From: Variovorax sp. EL159
Lineage (GTDB): Bacteria > Pseudomonadota > Gammaproteobacteria > Burkholderiales > Burkholderiaceae_C
NCBI RefSeq assembly: GCF_900100965.1
Contig: NZ_FMUJ01000002.1
Span: 369,869-433,868 of the forward strand
Length of the DNA: 64,000 nt
Reading direction: 5' to 3'
Shown: piece after piece, positions 47,358 to 57,126 of the stretch
Position numbering within the stretch: the first letter of the stretch is position 1
How the letters are laid out: each line of letters starts with the position of its first letter
Notes under the pieces: model-generated
Seen by the model: only the letters and a program-made list of their open reading frames with translations
What the model was told of the DNA's origin: nothing
The model's database searches: none
Made by a program: the position numbers and the translations under genes

Positions 47358-47800
47358 GAGCGCGCGAGCTTCTGCATGCGCTCGGAGGGCGTGACGATGT
47401 CGGTCAGGCGGATGCCGTACTTCTCGTTCACCACCACCACCTCGCCCTGCGCGATCAGGTAGCCGTTGATGAGCACGTCCAGCGGCTGGCCGGCCAGGCC
47501 GTCGAGTTCCACCACCGAGCCCTGCGACAGCTGCAGCAGGTTCTTGATGGTGATGCGCGTACGGCCGATCTCGGCCGTGAGCTGCACGGGCACGTCGAGC
47601 ACGCGCGCGATGTCCACGGGCGCGGGGCTGCCGGCGGGCGCGACCGGCGTGTCCTGGATCTGCTGGAAGACCTGCGCGGTGGCCGGGGCCACGGCGGGTT
47701 CGGGCGCGGGCGTTGGCGCCGGTGCGCTGGCCGCCGTCTGCTCGGCCAGCGCGCTGGCCCAGTCGTCCGCGTCGCTGGCGGCAGGGGTGTTGTCAGTCAT
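47354..47800 (-). CDS. fliN: FliN, C-ring switch protein
   Basis: 148 residues. An Ala/Pro-rich N-terminal stretch precedes the SpoA domain ([60 protein letters not shown] region), which is unmistakable FliN. It forms the lower C ring with FliM and helps dock the FliH-FliI export complex. It overlaps fliM by eight bases. Confidence 0.96.
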   Translation of the reverse strand: MTDNTPAASDADDWASALAEQTAASAPAPTPAPEPAVAPATAQVFQQIQDTPVAPAGSPAPVDIARVLDVPVQLTAEIGRTRITIKNLLQLSQGSVVELDGLAGQPLDVLINGYLIAQGEVVVVNEKYGIRLTDIVTPSERMQKLARS

Positions 47801-48797
47801 GGTCGTTCTTCAAATCGCTGTCTTGGTGGGAGATCATGTGTTGCACGCGCAGGGCGTAGCGCTCGTTGGAGGTGCCGTAGCCGCACTCCATCACCGGCAC
47901 GCCGCCGACCTTGGCAACGACCGTCGTCGGCAGCTCGATGGGGATCACGTCGCCGACCTGCAGCTTCATCACTTCGCCCAGCGTCGAGGGCATGGTCACG
48001 AAGTCGGCGGTGAGCTCGACGTCGGCGGCCTGCATCTGGCGCGACATCTGCGTGACCCAGCGCTTGTCGACCTCGACCTCGTCCTGGATCGGGTTCGACA
48101 ACAGGTCGCGGATCGGCTCGATCATCGAGTAGGGCAGGCACACGTGCAGAAAGCCGCCGATGGGGCCGAACTCGATCTGCAGCGTGGTGTTGATCACCAC
48201 CTCGTTGGGCGCCACGATGTTCGCGAGCTTGCCGTGCATCTCGGCGCGCACGTAGTCGAAGTCGAGCGGAAACACCGGCTGCCAGGCATCGCCATAGCAC
48301 TGCAGCGACAGGTCGAGCAGGCGCTTGATGATGCGCTGCTCGGTGCGCGTGAAGTCGCGGCCTTCCACGCGCACGTGGTAGCGGCCGTCGCTGCCGAAGA
48401 GGTTGTCCACCACCAGAAACACCAGCTTCGGGTCGAACACGAAGAGGGCGGTGCCGCGCAGCGGCTTCATGTGGATCATGTTGATGTTCGCGGGCACCGG
48501 AAGGTGCCGCACGAACTCGCCGAACTGCTGGATCTGCACCGGCCCCACCGAGATGTCGGGGCTGCGGCGCATGAAGTTCAGCAGCGAGCTGCGCAGGCCA
48601 CGCGCAAAGCGGTCGTTGATGACCTCCAGCGTGTGCATGCGGTTGCGCACCACCCGGTCGGGCGCGCCGAGGTCGTAGGCCGGCAGGCCATCGGGTGGCG
48701 GTGGCGGCGGCGAGGCCGCCTGGTCGAGATCGCCGCCGGTGACGCCTTGCAGCAGCGCATCGACCTCGTCCTGGGAAAGCACCTGTTCATACGCCAT
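47793..48797 (-). CDS. fliM: FliM, C-ring switch protein
   Basis: 334 residues. The N-terminal CheY-P binding peptide is present (LSQDEVDALLQGV, residues 4-16). The CheC-like middle domain (GTALFVFDPKLVFLVVDNLFGSDGR) and C-terminal SpoA domain (GDVIPIELPTTVVAKVGGVPVMECGYG) follow. It receives the chemotaxis signal produced by the receptors encoded further left. Part of the fliL-R run. Confidence 0.97.
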   Translation of the reverse strand: MAYEQVLSQDEVDALLQGVTGGDLDQAASPPPPPPDGLPAYDLGAPDRVVRNRMHTLEVINDRFARGLRSSLLNFMRRSPDISVGPVQIQQFGEFVRHLPVPANINMIHMKPLRGTALFVFDPKLVFLVVDNLFGSDGRYHVRVEGRDFTRTEQRIIKRLLDLSLQCYGDAWQPVFPLDFDYVRAEMHGKLANIVAPNEVVINTTLQIEFGPIGGFLHVCLPYSMIEPIRDLLSNPIQDEVEVDKRWVTQMSRQMQAADVELTADFVTMPSTLGEVMKLQVGDVIPIELPTTVVAKVGGVPVMECGYGTSNERYALRVQHMISHQDSDLKNDHD

Positions 48798-48821
48798 GGG
48801 TCGCTTGTCTGGAGAGGGATG

Positions 48822-49340
48822 TCACTGCACGACGAAGGTGTTGAAGGAGACGCTCGCAATGCCCAGCTCGGGCATCTCGGCGGCCAGCGGCGCATTCAGG
48901 GCCTTGCGGATTTCCTCGGCCAGCCTGGCCTTGTCTTCCGGCGTGACCAGCGACTCGGGCGGGCGGTTCGACAGCAGCACCAGCAGGCGGCTGCGCAGCT
49001 CGGGCATGAACTCGACGATGTGCGCCTTGGTCTGCTCGTCGCGCACCTTCAGCGCCATGCCGATCTGCAGAAAGCGCGAGCGGCCTTCGGACTGGAGGTT
49101 GACCGTCAGCGGGTCCAGCATCACGAAGATCGGCTTCTCGGGCGTAGGGGCCTTGGCCGCTTCGGTGGTGGCCGGGGCGCCGCCCGTCAGACGCGGAATG
49201 AAGACGTAGGCGGCCGCGCCCGCAGCGGCGATGCCGACGGCGATCACGAGGGCGATCAGCAGCTTCGAGGAGCGGCGTGGGGCCGGCGACGCGGCCGAAA
49301 GAGGGGCGGCGGCGGTTGCGACTGGAGAAGAAGAAGCCAT
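48822..49340 (-). CDS. fliL: FliL, basal-body associated stator helper
   Basis: 172 residues from the ATG at 49340. A single TM helix (KLLIALVIAVGIAAAGAAAYVFI) near residues 25-47 leads to a periplasmic domain ending in KALNAPLAAEMPELGIASVSFNTFVVQ, the usual FliL finish. FliL rings surround the stators and aid torque under load. It starts the fliLMNOPQR segment, 150 bases beyond fliK. Confidence 0.94.
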   Translation of the reverse strand: MASSSPVATAAAPLSAASPAPRRSSKLLIALVIAVGIAAAGAAAYVFIPRLTGGAPATTEAAKAPTPEKPIFVMLDPLTVNLQSEGRSRFLQIGMALKVRDEQTKAHIVEFMPELRSRLLVLLSNRPPESLVTPEDKARLAEEIRKALNAPLAAEMPELGIASVSFNTFVVQ

Positions 49341-49440
49341 GGTGAAGCGGGTTGACGTGTCCGATCTATTCTTTGCGAAGTCCCCCCCGAACGAACGGCC
49401 GAACAAGCGCACAAAGGCGTGTCATATCCGTTCATTGCCG

Positions 49441-49458
49441 GGCGCCGCGAACGGCGCC
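49441..49458 (-). terminator. Perfect stem-loop between fliK and fliL
   Basis: GGCGCCG and CGGCGCC form a 7-bp stem around a TTCG tetraloop (as read on the minus strand), 33 bases past the fliK stop. There is no T-run. It may act as a partial terminator or RNA-stability element that separates fliF-K from fliL-R. No convincing promoter for fliL is visible in the remaining 100 bases. Confidence 0.4.
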
Positions 49459-49490
49459 GTCGAGGGCGGGAGGCGATGGGGGCGAAGGCC

Positions 49491-50903
49491 TCAGGCGAAG
49501 GTGTCGACGCCGGGGCTCGCGTTGCCGGCAACACTGGCGCGCGTGGCAACAACCGGCACGGCCTGCGTGCTGGCGGCGGCACGGCCGCTGCCGGGGTAGG
49601 CGGGGCCTTGCTGCTGCCGCGCGGCGTTCTGCTGCTGTTGATGCTGCTGCTGCGCGAACGCGGCGTCCTGCCCGAAGGGCTGGCGGGTTTCCGCACCGAC
49701 CGAGGCCTGGCCCAGTGTGATGCCTTGCTCCGACAGGTTGGTGCGCAGCTGCGGCAGCGCGGCCTCGATGGCCTTGCGCACGCTTTCGTGGGCCGACACG
49801 AACACGGCCTGCGCCTGGTTCTCGCCCATCGACAGCGTGACCTTCAGCGGGCCGAGGCCGGCCGGGTTGAGGTTCAGCTCGGCCGTGTGCTGGCCGCTGA
49901 TGCTCATGCGCGCGAGCTGCTGGCCCAGGGCCGGCGCCCACTTCTCGCTGCCGACTTCGGGCGCGATGGTGTGCAGCGGGCCGCGCGTGGCGGATGCATC
50001 GGCCGCGCGCTCGCTCGACGCGGCGACGGTGGCGGGCTGCGGGACCGCAATGGGCGCGGTGGCAACGGCGGTGTCCGCGCGCTGCTCGCCGGTGGCGGCG
50101 GTCGGCACGGCGGCGGTGGATGCGGCCACGGCCTTCGCTTCTTCGGCCGTCTTGGGTTGGGCGGCGGCTGCCAGTTGTTCGGCGGTGGTTGTGCTCACGG
50201 CGGCGCGCGATGCGCCGGCGCGGCCTGCCGCGGCTGTGCCGACGCCAGGCCCGGCAGGCGCGGCCGATGGCTTGCCGCCGCCGACGGTCATCGTCTGCGC
50301 GGCCACGGCGGCGCGAACGATGTCCTGCAGCGAGGCGGGCGGCGCGGGTGCCGCGGCACTGGCATCGGCCGGGGTGTTCTGTGCGACTGGGGCGGCCGTC
50401 TTCTCCACGGCGTCCTTGCCCGCGAACGCGGCTTTGGGCGTGGCCTCGGTGTCGGCGCCCGTCAACACTGTGCCGGGCGGGGTCTTCGATGCGGCGTCGG
50501 GCGCGGTGGCGTCCACGGGGATGTCGGTCGTCGCCACACCGGCGGCGAGCGGCACGTCGGACGCGTCCGAGGCGCGGCCGTCCTGCGCGGCCGTGCGGCC
50601 CGCGAGCGTCAGCGCATGCAGCGGCGTGTTCGCGGGCGCGAGAAAGGCGAGGTTCGGGTCGGTGGGCAGCGCGTCTTTCGTGTCTTCGGCGGGCTCCGCC
50701 TTGCGCAGCGGCTTGCGGTCGACAACGGAGACATCGGCGCTCTCGTCCTGCGTCTTCGCGGCGTTGCCGTTGCGCGAGCGGTCGAGCGCGGCGCCGAAGC
50801 TGCGGCCCTGTGCCTCATCGGTGCTGCGGCCGCGCGTGCCGCCTTGCGAGACCGGCTGGCCCACGGCGTTGGGAATGACGGAAGGCGTGATCATGGGAGG
50901 CAT
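49491..50903 (-). CDS. fliK: FliK, hook-length control protein
   Basis: 470 residues starting at the ATG at 50903 with AGGAA upstream. The first 330 residues are Ala/Thr/Pro rich and low complexity, as in FliK rulers. The C-terminal Flg_hook domain (TAELNLNPAGLGPLKVTLSMGENQAQAVFVSAHESVRKAIEAALPQLRTNL region) switches export specificity through FlhB. A Gln-rich tract (QQQHQQQQ type) follows near the end. It lies between fliJ and fliL as expected. A second FliK-domain gene lies at 61210. Confidence 0.94.
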   Translation of the reverse strand: MPPMITPSVIPNAVGQPVSQGGTRGRSTDEAQGRSFGAALDRSRNGNAAKTQDESADVSVVDRKPLRKAEPAEDTKDALPTDPNLAFLAPANTPLHALTLAGRTAAQDGRASDASDVPLAAGVATTDIPVDATAPDAASKTPPGTVLTGADTEATPKAAFAGKDAVEKTAAPVAQNTPADASAAAPAPPASLQDIVRAAVAAQTMTVGGGKPSAAPAGPGVGTAAAGRAGASRAAVSTTTAEQLAAAAQPKTAEEAKAVAASTAAVPTAATGEQRADTAVATAPIAVPQPATVAASSERAADASATRGPLHTIAPEVGSEKWAPALGQQLARMSISGQHTAELNLNPAGLGPLKVTLSMGENQAQAVFVSAHESVRKAIEAALPQLRTNLSEQGITLGQASVGAETRQPFGQDAAFAQQQHQQQQNAARQQQGPAYPGSGRAAASTQAVPVVATRASVAGNASPGVDTFA

Positions 50904-50919
50904 GTCGATTCCTGGGAAT

Positions 50920-51375
50920 TCAGAGGGTCGGGTGGGAGGCCCGGTCGAAGAACTTGCGGGCGGCGCGCTCGTCGCTGTCGCGCTGCTCGCGCTTGGCCTC
51001 GACCATCAGCGCCTGCAGCCGCACGCGCTCGGCAAGGGTGTCGAATGAATTGAGGCGGCGCTTTTCCTGCTGCCAGTCGGTGCGGCCACGGTCGAGCCGG
51101 TTCTCGGTCTGGGTGGCGATGGCGCGCTGCTGCTCAATGGCGCCGTCCAGCGTGCCGAGGAAGTTGCGGTAGTTGCGCCACTGCGAAGAAGGCAGGCCGC
51201 CGCGCATCAGCGCATCGAGCTGGTCGTGATAGTCCTGGCGGTACTGCAGCAGCAGGTCGAGCTTCTGTTGCGCGCTCAGGTGCGCGCTTTGCAGCGCGCC
51301 CAGGCGGCGCGCGGCATCGTCGGTCTGGTTCTGCGCCAGGTCGATCAGCATGTCCAGGGGTAGCTTGCTGCTCAT
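50920..51375 (-). CDS. fliJ: FliJ, export chaperone / ATPase stalk
   Basis: 151 residues, nearly all helical and strongly charged (antiparallel coiled coil), with [12 protein letters not shown] and [32 protein letters not shown] matching FliJ. FliJ is the gamma-like stalk of the FliI ring and recycles export chaperones. It overlaps the fliI stop by four bases. Confidence 0.93.
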   Translation of the reverse strand: MSSKLPLDMLIDLAQNQTDDAARRLGALQSAHLSAQQKLDLLLQYRQDYHDQLDALMRGGLPSSQWRNYRNFLGTLDGAIEQQRAIATQTENRLDRGRTDWQQEKRRLNSFDTLAERVRLQALMVEAKREQRDSDERAARKFFDRASHPTL

Positions 51376-52814
51376 GTGCGTCCTTGCTTCATCTGCATCC
51401 GTGGTGGCTCGGGCTCGAACAGGCTGTCCAGGTGGGCGATGGACTCCGTGTAGTCGGTGCGCTCGTGCATCGACTGCTGCAGGAAGGCCTCGATGCGCGG
51501 GTACATCGCAATGGCCTGGTCCAGCTGCAGGTCGTGGCCGGGCGCATAGGCGCCCACGCTGATCAGGTCGCGGTTGCGCTGGTAGCGCGACAGCATCTGC
51601 TTGAAGCGGCGCACGGTGTCGAACTGCCCGGGCGAAATCAGCGCGGTCATGGCGCGGCTGATCGAGGCCTCGATGTCGATGGCGGGGTAGTGCCCCGCCT
51701 CGGCCAGCGTGCGCGACAGCACCACGTGGCCGTCCAGGATGGCGCGCGCCGCGTCGGCGATCGGGTCCTGCTGGTCGTCGCCTTCCGACAGCACCGTGTA
51801 GAAGGCGGTGATCGAGCCGCCCCGGCCCTGCGCATCGCGCGCGCCGTTGCCGGCGCGTTCGACCAGCGCCGGCAGGCGCGCGAACACCGAGGGTGGATAG
51901 CCCTTGGTGGCGGGCGGTTCGCCCACGGCCAATGCGATCTCGCGCTGCGCCATCGCGTAGCGGGTGAGCGAATCCATGATGAGCAGCACGTCGCGGCCCT
52001 GGTCGCGGAAGTACTCGGCCAGGCAGGTCGCATAGGCCGCGCCCTGCAGGCGCAGCAGCGGCGAGTTGTCAGCGGGTGCGGCCACCACCACGGCGCGGGC
52101 CAGGCCTTCTTCGCCCAGCGTGTTCTCGATGAAGTCCTTCACCTCGCGGCCGCGTTCGCCGATCAGGCCGACCACGATCACTTCGGCGCTGGTGTAGCGC
52201 GCCATCATGCCCAGCAACACGCTCTTGCCCACGCCGGAGCCGGCGAACAGGCCCATGCGCTGGCCACGGCCAACAGTCAGCATCGCGTTGATGGCGCGCA
52301 CGCCGACGTCAAGCACCGAGTCGATGGCCGCGCGCGACAGCGGGTTGATCGGCGGCGAAGCCAGCGGCACCTTGCGCGAGACGTCGAGCGGGCCGAGCCC
52401 GTCGAGCGGGCGGCCGGCCGCATCGACCACGCGGCCGAGCATGCCTTCGCCCACCGGCAGGCGCTTGGTGTGCGCGTCGCCGGTGGCGCCAGGCTCCAGC
52501 AGGCCGGGCCGTGCGAACACGCGCGCGCCGGGCAGCAGGCCTGCCACTTCGGTCTGCGACATGAGGAAGAGGCGGTCGCCGGCGAAGCCCACGACCTCGG
52601 CCTCGGCATGGCGTTGCGGATGGCCGGGCGGCAACTCGATCAGGCAGTCGCTGCCCACGGGCAGTTGCAGGCCCACGGCTTCGAGCACCAGACCGACGGC
52701 GCGCGTGAGACGGCCCGAGGCGGTGGTGGTCGCGCAGCGGCCGACGTTGCCACGCGCCTTGTCCAGCGTGGCCAGCACGGATTGCAGATGGGGGTTGGCG
52801 GCGGCGGTCTGCAT
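51372..52814 (-). CDS. fliI: FliI, flagellar export ATPase
   Basis: 480 residues, F1-beta-like. Walker A is GSGVGKS at residues 192-198; [40 protein letters not shown] gives Walker B and the FliI-specific run. It powers and orders substrate entry into the export gate. It overlaps fliJ by four bases and starts five bases after fliH. Confidence 0.97.
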   Translation of the reverse strand: MQTAAANPHLQSVLATLDKARGNVGRCATTTASGRLTRAVGLVLEAVGLQLPVGSDCLIELPPGHPQRHAEAEVVGFAGDRLFLMSQTEVAGLLPGARVFARPGLLEPGATGDAHTKRLPVGEGMLGRVVDAAGRPLDGLGPLDVSRKVPLASPPINPLSRAAIDSVLDVGVRAINAMLTVGRGQRMGLFAGSGVGKSVLLGMMARYTSAEVIVVGLIGERGREVKDFIENTLGEEGLARAVVVAAPADNSPLLRLQGAAYATCLAEYFRDQGRDVLLIMDSLTRYAMAQREIALAVGEPPATKGYPPSVFARLPALVERAGNGARDAQGRGGSITAFYTVLSEGDDQQDPIADAARAILDGHVVLSRTLAEAGHYPAIDIEASISRAMTALISPGQFDTVRRFKQMLSRYQRNRDLISVGAYAPGHDLQLDQAIAMYPRIEAFLQQSMHERTDYTESIAHLDSLFEPEPPRMQMKQGRT

Positions 52815-52819
52815 CGGGG

Positions 52820-53623
52820 TCAGGGCGCTTCGGCCTCGCCGTCGGCGTCGCCGCGCAGAGCCGCGCTCACGCGCTTCCAGCGGGTCTGCAGGCTGCCGTC
52901 GAGTTCACCGGTGGCGGACTGCACGCGGCAGCCGCCGCGCTCGATGCTGTCGTCGGATCGCACCTGCCAGCCGGCCGCCTCGATCTCGTTGCCCAGGCTG
53001 TTCTTCACCAGCGCCACGTCGTCGGGGTGCAGCAGCAGGCGCGGTTCGCCGCGCAGCGCGGGTTCGGTGTTGAGCATGTCGCGCACCAGCGGCAGCACCC
53101 ATTCGGGTTCGGCCTGCAGGGTGCGATGCACCACCTGGCGCGCCACGTCGAGCGCGAGCGCGAGCACGGCCTCGGCCAGCTCGCCTTCGGCGCGGCGCAA
53201 GGCATCGGGCAGCGACTGGGCCAGCGCGCGCAGGCGTTCGGCATGCACGCTGGCGGCCGCGAGGCCGGTGGCCAGGCCTTCGGTGTGGCCGACCTTGCGG
53301 CCTTCGGCCAGGCCCGCGATGCGGCCCTCGGCTTCGCCATTGGTGCGGGCTTCCTTGCGGATGCGAGCGAGGTCGGCCAGGTCGACCTTCGGCGCAGGCG
53401 GTGCCGCCGGTGTGCTGTTGCGCTCGGTGGCCTTGCGCGACGCATGAAGCGTGGAGGCCGCGGCCTTGTCGTCGAGCGTGCCCATCTCCCAGCGCTCCCA
53501 GGCCGAGAGCGCGGGCTTGCCGGCCTTGCCGGACTTTCCGGGTGCGGCCTGGCTGGCCGCCGCATGGATGGCCGCGAGGCGTTCGCGCGATCCGCCGAAG
53601 GCGTTGGGGTCAGACGAAGTCAT
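52820..53623 (-). CDS. fliH: FliH, export ATPase regulator
   Basis: 267 residues from the ATG at 53623, overlapping the end of fliG by 14 bases; the frame is open to 53641. The middle holds GxxxG-type repeats typical of FliH ([29 protein letters not shown]), and the C-terminal domain has [27 protein letters not shown]. FliH dimers bind FliI and dock it at FliN. Confidence 0.94.
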   Translation of the reverse strand: MTSSDPNAFGGSRERLAAIHAAASQAAPGKSGKAGKPALSAWERWEMGTLDDKAAASTLHASRKATERNSTPAAPPAPKVDLADLARIRKEARTNGEAEGRIAGLAEGRKVGHTEGLATGLAAASVHAERLRALAQSLPDALRRAEGELAEAVLALALDVARQVVHRTLQAEPEWVLPLVRDMLNTEPALRGEPRLLLHPDDVALVKNSLGNEIEAAGWQVRSDDSIERGGCRVQSATGELDGSLQTRWKRVSAALRGDADGEAEAP

Positions 53624-54608
53624 CGGTGCCAGGCGCCGCAATCACGATTTCGCCGGCCTCGGCAAGGCGGCGTGCCACCTGCAGGATGGCCTTCTGTTCG
53701 GTCTCGACCTGCGACACGCGCACCGGTCCGCGCAGCTCCATGTCTTCGCGCAGGGTCTCGGCCGCGCGCTGCGACATGTTGTTGAGGAACTTGTCGCGTA
53801 GCTCCATCGGCGCGCCCTTGAGCGCGATGATGAGCGAGTCGCTCTCGATGTCCTTGAGCAGGCGCTGGATGCTGCGGTCTTCCAGGCCGAGCAGGTTCTC
53901 GAACACGAACATCTCGTCGACGATGCGCTGGGCCAGCGCCTCGTCCTGTTCGCGCACGTGGGCAATGGCTTCTTCTTCCACCGCCGTGCTCATCAGGTTG
54001 ACGATCTCGGCCGCGGTGCGCACGCCGCCCAGTCGGCTGCGGCGCAGGCCCTGGCCCGCGAGCATTTCGGTGAGCACGTCGGTCAACTCGTTCAGCGCCG
54101 AGGGCTGCACGCCGCCGAAGGTGGCCACGCGCATGATGACGTCGTGGCGCAGGCGCGCGGGCAGCTTCTCGAGCACTTCCGATGCCTTCATGCGGTCCAG
54201 GTGCACCAGCAGCGTCGCAAGGATCTGCGGATGCTCGTCGCGGATCAGCTCGGCCACTTCGCCGGCCTCGAGTTCATTGAGCCGCTCGATGCCGCCATGT
54301 GGCTCGTCGGGCTGCAGGATGTCTTCGAGCAGGTTGCTGGCGCGGTCGTCGCCCAGTGCCTTCTTCAGCACGGCGCGGATGTAGCTGGTCGAGCCCAGGT
54401 GCAGGGCCGAGAGCTGCTCGGTCTCTTGCCGGAACTCGGCCAGCACGGCGGCCAGCTCGTCCTTGGAGACCGAGCTGAGCTTGGACATGGCCAGGCCCAG
54501 CGCCTGAACCTCGGAGGTGGGCAGCTGATGCAGCGCGGCGGCGGCGCGGTCTTCGCCCAGCGCCATCAGCAAGATCGCGCCCTTGCGGGTTCCCAGTTCG
54601 CTACTCAT
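53610..54608 (-). CDS. fliG: FliG, C-ring motor/switch protein
   Basis: 332 residues, the normal size. N-terminal KGAILLMALGEDRAAAALHQLP, a middle EHPQILATLLVHLDRMKASEVLEKLP armadillo motif, and the C-terminal charged torque helix region (FVFENLLGLEDRSIQRLLKDIESDSLIIALKGA) are present. FliG contacts the stators and FliF. It overlaps fliF by eight bases. Confidence 0.97.
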   Translation of the reverse strand: MSSELGTRKGAILLMALGEDRAAAALHQLPTSEVQALGLAMSKLSSVSKDELAAVLAEFRQETEQLSALHLGSTSYIRAVLKKALGDDRASNLLEDILQPDEPHGGIERLNELEAGEVAELIRDEHPQILATLLVHLDRMKASEVLEKLPARLRHDVIMRVATFGGVQPSALNELTDVLTEMLAGQGLRRSRLGGVRTAAEIVNLMSTAVEEEAIAHVREQDEALAQRIVDEMFVFENLLGLEDRSIQRLLKDIESDSLIIALKGAPMELRDKFLNNMSQRAAETLREDMELRGPVRVSQVETEQKAILQVARRLAEAGEIVIAAPGTDDFV

Positions 54609-56334
54609 CGGTGTTCATCCAGTGCTGGATCAGGGTGGCGACCAGCTTCGGGTCTTTGTCCGCCACCTGGTGGGCGTAGTCCATGTCGGCCTTCTGGCGG
54701 TTGGCTTCGCGCTCGCGCAGGCTCTCGGCGGGCGACGGGCCCGCCGGGCCCGGCTCGGCGACCGGGTCGAACGCGGGAGCGGCAGCCGGCGGCGGTGCGC
54801 TGGCCAGGTGGCGGCGCATCAGCGGCCGCACCACGGCGAGCCAGGCGAAGAGCGCCAGCAGGCCAAGCAGCAGGTACTGCCCGAGGGTCTTGCCCATCTC
54901 GATGTTCTCGCGGTCGCGCCAGAACGGGACTTCGGGCGCGGGGCCGCTCTCGGCGTCGCGGGCGAAGGCGCTGTTGACCACGTTGAGCGAGTCGCCGCGC
55001 TCCTGGCTGAAGCCCATCGCCTCCTTCGCGAGGTTGCGGATCTGCTCCAGCTCGGCCGGCGTCAGCGCGCGGCTGGTGACCTTGCCCGCGGCATCGGCCA
55101 CGTCGCGGTTGTTCACGACCACGGCCACCGACAGGCGCTTCACGCCGCCAGCGGCTTGCTGCACGTGGCGGATGGTGCGGTCCAGCTCGTAGTTGGTGGT
55201 GACGTCCTTGCGCGTGTTGCTCGGGCCCGATGCCGCGCCCGACGTGGCGGTGGTCGTGGCACCGGGCGCGCCTGGCGCTCCCGGTGCGCCCGGCGTTCCC
55301 GCGGGCGGCGTGCCCGGCGCGTTGGGCGCGCGCGGGCCGACGATGGGTGCGCTCGGGTTCACCGGCGGCTGGTTCGACAGCGCGCCCGGCACGCCGCCGG
55401 GCGGCCCGCCGTTGTGCTGCGCCGACTCGCTGGTCTGCTGGCTTCGGATGGCCGACTGCGTCGGGTCCTGGTTGGGCTTGTACTTCTCGTCGGTGTGCTC
55501 GACCACCGTGAAGTCGATGTCGGCCGCGACCTGTGCGCGCACATTGGCCGTGCCGACGATGGGCTGCAGGATGGCCTCGATGCGGCGGATGTAGCCCTGC
55601 TCGATCTCCTGCGCGTACTTGAGCTGGCTCACGTCCAGCCCCTGGTTGGTGCCGCGCGCCGACGACAGCAGGTTGCCGCGCTGGTCGACCACGGTGACGT
55701 TCTTGGCGTCCAGGTCGGGCACGCTGCTGGAGACCATGTGCACGATGGCGCTGACCTGGCCCTCGTCGATGCTGCGCCCGCGCATCAGGCTCAGCACCAC
55801 CGAAGCCGACGGCTTCTTCTGGTCGCGCACGAACAGCGAGGGCTTGGGCAGCGCCAGGTGCACGCGGGCCGACTCGATGGTGCCGATGGATTCGATGGAG
55901 CGCGCCAGCTCGCCTTCGAGCCCGCGCTGGTAGTTGATCTGCTCGGCGAACTGGCTGGTGCCGAACTTCTGGTTGTCCATCAGCTCGAAGCCGACGCCGC
56001 CGGCCTTGGGCAGGCCCTGGGCCGCGAGCTTCAGGCGCGTTTCGGCCACCTTGTCGCCCGCGATCAGGATCGCGCCGCCGCCTTCGGCGAACTTGTAGGG
56101 CACGTTCATCTGCTGCAGCGACGCGATGATCGCGCCGCCGTCGCGGTCCGACACGTTGGTGTAGAGCACCTTGTAGTCGGGCGCGCGGCTCCACAGCAGG
56201 AACGCGGCCGCCGCGGCCACCACGGCCGCGGCGCCGACGATCATCGGCAGCTTCGGCTGGGCGCGCATGCGGTCCAGGATCGGGGGGAGGCCGTTGGCCG
56301 CCGGCAGGCTGCCCGCGGGCGCTGCAGTGCTCAT
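54601..56334 (-). CDS. fliF: FliF, MS-ring protein
   Basis: 577 residues. Two membrane helices, one near residues 33-52 (LPMIVGAAAVVAAAAAFLLW) and one near 455-475 (LLLGLLALFAWLAVVRPL), bracket the periplasmic ring-building domains (VLYTNVSDRDGGAIIASLQQMNVPYKF; TVVDQRGNLLS). The C-terminal tail (MDYAHQVADKDPKLVATLIQHWMN) binds FliG. A Pro/Gly/Ala-rich low-complexity insert occupies about residues 310-370. It diverges from fliE. Confidence 0.97.
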   Translation of the reverse strand: MSTAAPAGSLPAANGLPPILDRMRAQPKLPMIVGAAAVVAAAAAFLLWSRAPDYKVLYTNVSDRDGGAIIASLQQMNVPYKFAEGGGAILIAGDKVAETRLKLAAQGLPKAGGVGFELMDNQKFGTSQFAEQINYQRGLEGELARSIESIGTIESARVHLALPKPSLFVRDQKKPSASVVLSLMRGRSIDEGQVSAIVHMVSSSVPDLDAKNVTVVDQRGNLLSSARGTNQGLDVSQLKYAQEIEQGYIRRIEAILQPIVGTANVRAQVAADIDFTVVEHTDEKYKPNQDPTQSAIRSQQTSESAQHNGGPPGGVPGALSNQPPVNPSAPIVGPRAPNAPGTPPAGTPGAPGAPGAPGATTTATSGAASGPSNTRKDVTTNYELDRTIRHVQQAAGGVKRLSVAVVVNNRDVADAAGKVTSRALTPAELEQIRNLAKEAMGFSQERGDSLNVVNSAFARDAESGPAPEVPFWRDRENIEMGKTLGQYLLLGLLALFAWLAVVRPLMRRHLASAPPPAAAPAFDPVAEPGPAGPSPAESLREREANRQKADMDYAHQVADKDPKLVATLIQHWMNTDE

Positions 56335-56632
56335 GGGCGCACCTTCGTCGCGGCCTTCGGGCCGCAGTCGTCCAGCGCCATGGTGGGGGAGGAGATTCGG
56401 TGTTGAGAGTTCATTCCGGGGGCCGGTGATGTCGTCCGCGGCCTGTTCGTTTCGCGAACGATTGTCAACAGTCGCCCTGGAATTCGATCGGTCGAACAGC
56501 CGGGGTTTTTGCCCTCAGTTGAGCGCTTGAATCGGGGTCTTCCCTTGTTACGCTGCACGCAAGCCGGAGGGCCTGGGTCCGGGTCCTCCATGTCAAGTCA
56601 TGCGAAGTGTTCACACGGAAAAAGAAATCTTC
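56335..56632. promoter_or_regulatory. Divergent fliF / fliE control region
   Basis: A 298-base gap between outward-facing genes. It contains a TCGTT-TCGCG-AACGA dyad near 56447-56461, and TTGAAT and TTACGCT near 56526-56553 as a weak promoter pair for fliE. No sigma-28 box is seen. FlhDC-dependent class II promoters are expected here, but I could not place a box with confidence. Confidence 0.4.
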
Positions 56633-56950
56633 ATGTCGATCAACGCCATCGAATCCGTCCTGCAGCAGATGCGCGCCACCGCGCTCACCACCGGCATCGC
56701 GCCCGCGTCCGGCTCGCCCGTCGAGGCGGGCGGCTTTGCGGCCGAGCTCAAGCGCTCGCTTGCCAACATCAGCGGCGCGCAGCAGCAGGCCTATGCGCAG
56801 GCCGAGTCGTTCGAGCTGGGCAAGCCCGGCGTCGCGCTGAACGACGTGATGGTGGATCTGCAGAAGGCCAACGTGGCTTTCCAGACCGGGTTGCAGGTGC
56901 GCAACCGGCTGGTGGGCGCCTATCAGGAAGTGATGAACCTGCAGGCTTGA
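56633..56950 (+). CDS. fliE: FliE, MS-ring/rod junction protein
   Basis: 105 residues from the ATG at 56633. The C-terminal block (GKPGVALNDVMVDLQKANVAFQTGLQVRNRLVGAYQEVMNLQ) is the FliE signature. FliE links the export gate and MS ring to the rod. It stands alone on the plus strand, diverging from fliF. The ribosome-binding site is weak (AAAGAAA). Confidence 0.95.
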   Translation: MSINAIESVLQQMRATALTTGIAPASGSPVEAGGFAAELKRSLANISGAQQQAYAQAESFELGKPGVALNDVMVDLQKANVAFQTGLQVRNRLVGAYQEVMNLQA

Positions 56951-57006
56951 TGGGGTGCGGGTTGTGGTGCGGGCGGCGGTACGTGGAACTTTTTTGTACG
57001 CCGCCC

Positions 57007-57033
57007 TAAATGTTTGAAGACGCCGGCCGATAA
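57007..57033 (+). promoter_or_regulatory. Sigma-28 promoter of fliC
   Basis: TAAA (57007-57010), exactly 15 bases, then GCCGATAA (57026-57033): a full consensus FliA promoter. The predicted start is about 85 bases before the fliC ATG. Confidence 0.95.
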
Positions 57034-57126
57034 CCAAACCAACGATGGCTTGAGTCTGACAAGGAGCGGGTCCAGCGTTACGGCCTTGTGCCGGTTACCA
57101 CAACCTTCGTAAACCAGGAGTCGAAA

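Noticed and set aside
49441..49458. Hairpin after fliK as a firm operon end
   Set aside because: No T-run follows and fliL-R has no visible own promoter, so it is kept only as a low-confidence terminator.
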